Source: Thysanoteuthis rhombus (taxonomy: Eukaryota; Mollusca; Cephalopoda; Oegopsida; Thysanoteuthidae). Taken from it: 64,000 nt of DNA. The stretch is from positions 44,082,135 through 44,146,134 of the forward strand of contig OY735218.1 in NCBI GenBank assembly GCA_963457665.1. Direction: 5' to 3'. This document shows positions 56,561 through 64,000 of this stretch, piece by piece (within the stretch, counting starts at the first letter, position 1; every line of letters begins with the position of its first letter). Position numbers and translations under genes: made by a program. The notes beneath the pieces were generated by a model that saw only the letters and a program-made list of their open reading frames with translations, searched no databases and was not told the origin of the DNA.

Positions 56561-58440
56561 TTGAAGCTGCTATTTGTTTGAAACTCTGAATCAGACAATT
56601 TAGAAACCGCAGTTGAGCCTACTCAAACTGCTTACTGATAAAATTTCGTTCAAAGTATTAATTGACGTTGTAAGTTCTCATCATTTTTCTCGTCGTCAGT
56701 GTGTTACGGTCTCGCTTGTAGTGTAAGCTTCTCTATGTCTGGCGTCCTGATCTGCTTGGTAAAATCTTAGGGGTCCTCTTCCTGCCTGACAACCTGTTTA
56801 TGTGGGATATGGACTGTTCGGCCAGCATGAAGTAGCAGGATGAACAGGCAAGCATGGAACAAGTATATGTATGTAAAGTGCTCCGTAACTATAGTTCGCA
56901 CGTTCGGTTGGGAGTAACGCTATTAACACATTGACAATACTAAAAAAAAAAAAAAAGCCCTACGCAACGTTATCATTTTTTTTGAATATGGCCAAGAGAT
57001 TTGCAACTTTAGACTAGCATTACCTGACATCGTTGCCGTCAAGGGAGATGATTAATTTGTACTACTGTGCAAGTGTAAACGAATATAAGAAATAGATACA
57101 GGATTTAGTTGTCCTGCTTTTAATCCTTTCGTAAGTATCTGTCGTAAGTCCATCAAGATACGAATCACAAAACAAAACTTTTAATTCACCTTCAATTCTT
57201 TTTTTTTTTTTTTTGTATGAAGACGGAGATGTCTGAAAATATGTTTATGTTCGCAACTTGGTATACACGTAGGAATTGCGTTGGGAATTTCAGCCCGATT
57301 TTCACACACATTTTAAAATTCCAACAAAAATATGCTAATGGTCTCAATAACAACTCAGTGATACATTCAATTTTTAGTGCATTTTTCTGTAAGAAAGGGT
57401 ATTTTGTAAAAAGATCCAATGGAAATATTTTAAAGTTAAGCTCCACCCACATTTTAATTTTATAAAAACGCAATGAAATATCCAAGACACCCCAACCATA
57501 TTTCATTTATATGAAGATAATACCTTGGAGAAACGAATTTTATTCGATCATGCGACTTTTAATTCGGCCCTGAATCGGGAAAAATATCCGCCTAAAAGTG
57601 AAATACCTTCTGTTTGGTAAGTTTGTTTTGTTTTTTGTTTTGCTCTTTTTACTGGTTTTTTTTTTTCATAAATGTACAGTGTACACCCTTTGTGTAAGAT
57701 TTGTCATCAAATTATCAATTTTTTGGCTATTGCAAAGATTATGAAATTTCATTATCAGAAAGAATAGTATTCTATTCATCGATGTACACAAAGTTTTATA
57801 AATTTTGTGATACACATTCATAAAAAAAAATAATTTTAATATTTTTGTTTTAATTACAATACTTTTTTGGAATTGACATTGTAAGATAGCCGGTGACTGA
57901 TTATCTTTCTTCGCTGCAACGTTTGCACAACATGCTATATCTGTCCATCCCATTCATTCGTATTCATTAGAAGCCAGCCGATATCTGACGTGCTCTGTGG
58001 TTGCAGGGTGTTAAATAACATAAGATCAAATCTGACCTCTGAACTTCTCTTCCGACCCTACTCATTTTTCGCTACCTTTCCAGAAACAAGAAAGTAATAT
58101 TTTTGCATAATCCACTCAATAAATCATTAAATCAAGTAATTTTCTTCGATTCAAATTTCTGTGAGGTAATTTCTATTTTCGAGGGATTTTTTTCAAAATT
58201 AAGTTCCTTGTCTCTATTGACACACCATTCAAAACCTCAATAATGTTGGAATTTTAGTAAAATTACGTAATCATGGTGTGAGTTCGCTTTTTTTACGACT
58301 AACTTTTTGCTGTATTCTTCTATATAACAGCAACCCCAATGATCATGTTACGAACAATGATTTCTTCTGACTGATTTCATAAATGGTTCAGTAAAACCCA
58401 TTGTACTTATTGCATGGCCAACCTCAAATATCACTGGCGT
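56561..58440. other. Unassigned AT-rich DNA
   Basis: No gene recognised. Poly-A at 56943-56955 and poly-T at 57197-57213. The 5' LTR of the gypsy element would be expected here but was not identified by eye. Confidence 0.4.
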
Positions 58441-58443
58441 GTA

Positions 58444-60575
<2,132 letters not shown>

Positions 60576-60625
60576 TTCTAACCGTGTCAGTAGCAGTAGT
60601 TTCTAACCGTGTCAGTAGCAGTATA
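60576..60625 (+). repeat. 25-bp tandem duplication
   Basis: The word ttctaaccgtgtcagtagca followed by gta occurs twice head to tail with no mismatch. Confidence 0.9.
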
Positions 60626-60913
60626 AATGAAGGCGATAACAAAATCACGCGTGCGTTTAGGCTGATGGATTCTACTTTTTAAAAAATGATCCCAGCTACA
60701 GAATACAGGGTTCCACCCTACTGGCTCCCGTTTTGGACATGAGGCCTATGTTTCCACTTCCAGCATACCACGATCATTAGTTGTTTTCCCTTTATTCAAC
60801 AGACGAAAAAGAATACCAGAATAGATGGATATGATTTGGTGAGGAGTCACAATGTTCAGTACAATTCTCGCAAGGTTGATTTTTAATTCGCAAATGAGGG
60901 TTTCGTTGCTGTC

Positions 60914-60956
60914 AGAAATACTCAATCCTTTTTTTACAAAAGGATTGAGTATTTCT
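60914..60956. repeat. Perfect 19-bp palindrome
   Basis: Arms 60914-60932 and 60938-60956 are exact reverse complements with a 5-base spacer. The T-run in the loop gives a terminator-like look, but no transcription unit is seen. Confidence 0.9.
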
Positions 60957-62590
60957 CAGAGCACGGGCTCGTTGCTCCGCATAGTAACAAAGGGGCGGGG
61001 ACTAGGCGCTTTGCCCAGCTCATTGAGACTATTATGTTTATTGTCACGTTCAGTAAAAAGAGAAACAGAGAAAAAGTAGAGTGTCCGGTTAGGGACTAAG
61101 CCGCCAAACAAGCTGTTGCCTTTGGAGAAGGATAAGCGAAAAGTGGATATTTTTTTAGTTCTCCATAGGTAGTTTGGTCGCATGATCTTTTATTAGGCGT
61201 TCTCATTGATCGAATTTCAGTCAATCAGAAAAGTGAATGATTTTGATCCCGAAATAGTTTGAAAGACGGGGTAAATAGAAATTTTCATCAAAATATTCTA
61301 TAAATTTCAATACAACATTCCATACCTAAAATACAAGCATGCATAAGTAAACAGCTTTGTTTAATTTGTTTGCAGACATCACAAACTTCCAAAGAATGAG
61401 CTAGGTATATAAACAAGCGTATATGTGTATGCATTCCTCTTCATTAAAGTCTCACTTCTTCATAAACAAACACATGGATGAATTTGGGCGAAAACTCCAG
61501 AGAAAAAATATCAACATAAATAAAGTATATGGTTACTAGTTTGAGCCAATGAATTTGATTTTTGGTGTTAAGTTTTGTAATACAGGAGCAATTAGATTCA
61601 AAGAGGGGAAAGTTACTGTGAAGCGATTAGAGATGTTTGACACAAAGCAAACAATCACAGTAAATCATTGCGAACATAAACATCACAATACTCCCATTAA
61701 ATAAGACTCCTTGGGAGCTTGAATAATTCCATCCTATTAAATGTTTCAAGTCCTCAAACTCCTAAAACTTCAAGTCAGCCAAATTACGGAACTGACTGAC
61801 CAGAATTACAACCTTCCCCTGATCAAAAGAGTTGTAATATCGATCATTTTTTTTAATGAGGGATCTTCAAAGCTGGAATCGATACTACCACACCAAACGT
61901 GTTCGCACTTAATGTTCATGTTCTATTCTATGAAATTATGGGTTTGGTGCGACTTTCGAAATCCATATATTGTCACAAATTTGGTTTTTGCTAAAAGGTG
62001 GCCGATCTTATGGATTGAAAAAAAGGATAATAGGACACCAGTTATAGGGGGTTCATATAGTGTGTGAGGGAGAGTAGTGATGGCTCTTGGTTTCTGTATA
62101 GCGACGAGGTGGTGTATTTGTCGAGGACAAAAGATTTTGTCTCCACGTTTTTTATATCTCCAGCCACACGCCGACATTGCTGGAAGTGTTGAATGAGGAA
62201 TGTGGACGATGATTTATAAAGCACCTTTATGGAAAAAAAGGAGACGGTTGGTTATGAGATTCTATACATTACAATAAATTATAAGAGAGAATGATTAATT
62301 AGGGAAACACATGACGTAACAGGTCTGATGTCGTTTGGTTTATCTATCAAATTGAGCTTGGTTGGTAAAGCCTGTAATAATGATCAGGCTAGATTATCAA
62401 AAGACAGTTGGTACAGTTTTAGGCGCAAGAAGTGGTTAAAGGGGCGTAGTGATAAGTGAATTGATTGCAGTGTTTGCGTTGTGTTGCCAAAAATGAGATA
62501 AATGAATTAATTGCACGAGCTATAAAGCTCTTACCGATTCTAACATCGAGGAAGATAAGTGACAAAGGACTATATGTATCGTCACAATCG
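60957..62590. other. Unassigned DNA
   Basis: No gene or element was recognised. The frames at 61741-62067 (plus) and 61923-62177 (minus) overlap and have no motif. Confidence 0.4.
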
Positions 62591-62599
62591 AAAAGTGGA

Positions 62600-62712
62600 G
62601 ACTTCACCGGTCGCGATGCAAAGGGAAGGAAAAGAAAGGAGAGCCAGGTAAATGAGCGAGTGAAAACGTGCGTTCAGTTTTTATAGGGATTAGGTGGAGG
62701 AAGTGATGCTTT
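62600..62712 (+). repeat. Diverged relative of dispersed repeat R1
   Basis: The block gtttttatagggattaggtg then gaggaagtgatg matches the end of R1 (gttttataggggtcggagga then gaagtgacg). It lies immediately upstream of RTE-like copy 4, in the same orientation. Confidence 0.6.
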
Positions 62713-62734
62713 ATTTATATGGGTAAATTTACAA

Positions 62735-63643
62735 AGTTTTCACAAAAATTCATCACCAACCCGATCACTAAAACACTAGATGAAAAACAACCACGGGAAC
62801 AAGCTGAATTTAGAAGAAACTACTAAATCACTTGGAAGGAAAAGCAGCAAAACGCAAAATGCCATTCGCTGTCGCATATATAGACTTCAAGAAGGCTTTT
62901 GACTCAATAGAAATTCTCATGGTCATGGAGGCCATCACTCTACAAGGTGTAGACCCTGTATACGTTAGAGTACTGCAACATATATACAGTCACAGAAACT
63001 CCTTCATCAGGCTACATAAAGACTCTTCCAGCTCTCAAAAGGGTTAAGACAAGGTGGTACCAGCTCACCCAAATTCTGCGCAGCCTACCTTGCAATGATC
63101 TTCCAAAACCTAGACTGGGAGAATTGAGGACTCAAAATAGAGGGTGAATATCTGAGCAACCTCAGATTTTCAGACAACATCGTCCTTTTTGCAGAGACTC
63201 ACAACTAATTCTGGATGAACTAAACGAAGAAAGCAAGAAAGTCGGCCTACACATGAACTTCAGCAAAACGGAGCTTATATGCAACAACCACATCGAAAAT
63301 AAAAATACAACTATCAAATACATGAGAGAATCATGCTCAATACAGAGATCAGAAGACAGCACAATACATCAGGGAGAAAACGGGAATTGGAGATATCATA
63401 GAATCCACTATAATACTCGAATGGCAAAGGGCTGGTCATGTTGCAAGAATGGCAGACGATCAGTGGACATCACGACTCACAACATGGATCCCCAGAAATC
63501 ACATGCGCAACCGAGGCTGACAGAATACAAGATGGAGAAACAAAATAGACAAAATCAGAAAGTAACTGGCTCGAAGACGCTCGCGATTGAGAAGTGTGGC
63601 GAATCCTGGGGTAGGTATATGTCCAACAGGAGCCATTAATAGA

Positions 63644-63690
<47 letters not shown>
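62735..63690 (+). mobile_element. RTE-like non-LTR retrotransposon, copy 4, with (GAT)n tail
   Basis: The plus strand shows KFITNPITKTLDEKQPREQA (62745-62805), then the open frame 62832-63047. That frame has VAYIDFKKAFDSIEILMVME (palm A, catalytic Asp kept) and ITLQGVDPVYVRVLQHIYSH. LRFSDNIVLFAETH near 63165-63200 stands where the family has F-A-D-D; the second Asp has become Asn. It then reads KVGLHMNFSKTELICNNH, skips part of the thumb, and ends with WQRAGHVARM-like and GRYMSNRSH sequence. The 3' end is (GAT)n at 63643-63690, about 16 units, the longest tail of the five copies. Confidence 0.9.
63643..63690 (+). repeat. (GAT)n tail of RTE-like copy 4
   Basis: About 16 GAT units at the very 3' end of the element. 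The equivalent tails are (CAT)n at 916-934 and 10902-10922 for the minus-strand copies 1 and 2. Confidence 0.95.
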
Positions 63691-64000
63691 CTAAAGCTAG
63701 TATTTATTTATTTATTTTCATGTTTAATTTTAACTAAAAATAAAGGAGCCACCACAATGATTGCGAAAACTTTTTTTATCTTTTTTTCCAATTTTCAAAT
63801 AATCGACTAAAGTGAATTTTAGCCCTACCCCAAATAAATTTACGCATATATTGATGAAAAAATTTTTTTTATTTACAGCCAGATATCATGTGGGGGGTGG
63901 GGCAGATCTTCTAGATCTTCTCAGATGCATTCTTAAGGTAGGGGAGACAGACTGTTGTTGGTTTATGATTGTCATCCTCCTCCTCCGTCACTCTCCTTTC
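63691..64000. other. 3' flank of RTE-like copy 4
   Basis: The first 65 bp match the flank of copy 1 at 2903-2968. The rest is unassigned, with short T-runs. Confidence 0.5.

Noticed and set aside
60914-60956. Rho-independent-type terminator
   Set aside because: It is a perfect hairpin with T-run, but the DNA is eukaryotic and no transcription unit is adjacent.

Overview
This window is AT-rich animal (metazoan, almost certainly invertebrate) nuclear DNA with no recognisable host protein-coding gene. The basis is the content. There are decayed copies of an APE-type RTE-like non-LTR retrotransposon, a Tx1-clade LINE, a Penelope-like element, a Ty3/gypsy element, a mariner and a Tc1 transposon, tRNA-derived SINE heads, long (TA)n and (TG)n microsatellites, and two satellite systems. 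Open frames longer than about 100 codons either match a transposon protein or are stop-free by virtue of a tandem repeat. I cannot name the species. The Penelope-like sequence and the arthropod-like spelling of the U2 snRNA fragments are compatible with a crustacean or another invertebrate, but this is a guess.

Layout. 1-3.3 kb: unassigned DNA, a short dispersed repeat, a foldback hairpin and a minus-strand RTE-like element (copy 1). 3.4-20.6 kb: a very large degenerate tandem array made of two monomer families. Family A flanks both sides (about 3.7-7.7 and 16.5-20.6 kb) and family B lies in the centre (7.7-16.5 kb). The middle part of B (about 12.56-14.98 kb) is inverted, and the array is interrupted by RTE-like copy 2, a GC-rich insert and a (TA)n tract. 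20.6-27.6 kb: a non-LTR pol remnant facing an inverted copy of its own 3' end, a foldback MITE-like element, RTE-like copy 3 and a mariner fossil. 27.67-34.35 kb: the most structured locus. It is a nearly full-length but inactivated Tx1-clade LINE (minus strand, ORF1 plus ORF2 with endonuclease and reverse transcriptase). U2 snRNA 5'-end fragments lie on both sides of it. Tandem 399-bp units, each headed by a U2 fragment, lie upstream, and one related unit lies downstream.

34.35-44.6 kb: an RTE-like 3' end (copy 5), a G/T-rich short tandem repeat, a tRNA-derived SINE head, a Penelope-like element with an altered reverse-transcriptase catalytic box, and a heavily decayed second copy of the 22-kb non-LTR family. 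44.64-45.48 kb: seven near-identical 120-bp satellite units that are open on both strands. 45.5-53.3 kb: mostly unassigned AT-rich DNA, a (CT)n tract, a 235-bp direct duplication and a Tc1 fossil. 53.3-56.6 kb: a Ty3/gypsy gag-pol fossil on the minus strand. 56.6-64 kb: unassigned AT-rich DNA with microsatellites and short hairpins, ending in RTE-like copy 4 with a (GAT)n tail.

No operon or pathway exists here; the functional logic is that of nested and tandem mobile DNA. The locus most worth following up is the U2-associated LINE and its U2-headed tandem units, followed by the two-family satellite with an inverted core. All coordinates of decayed elements are approximate to tens of bases, because they were read by eye from conceptual translations in several frames.
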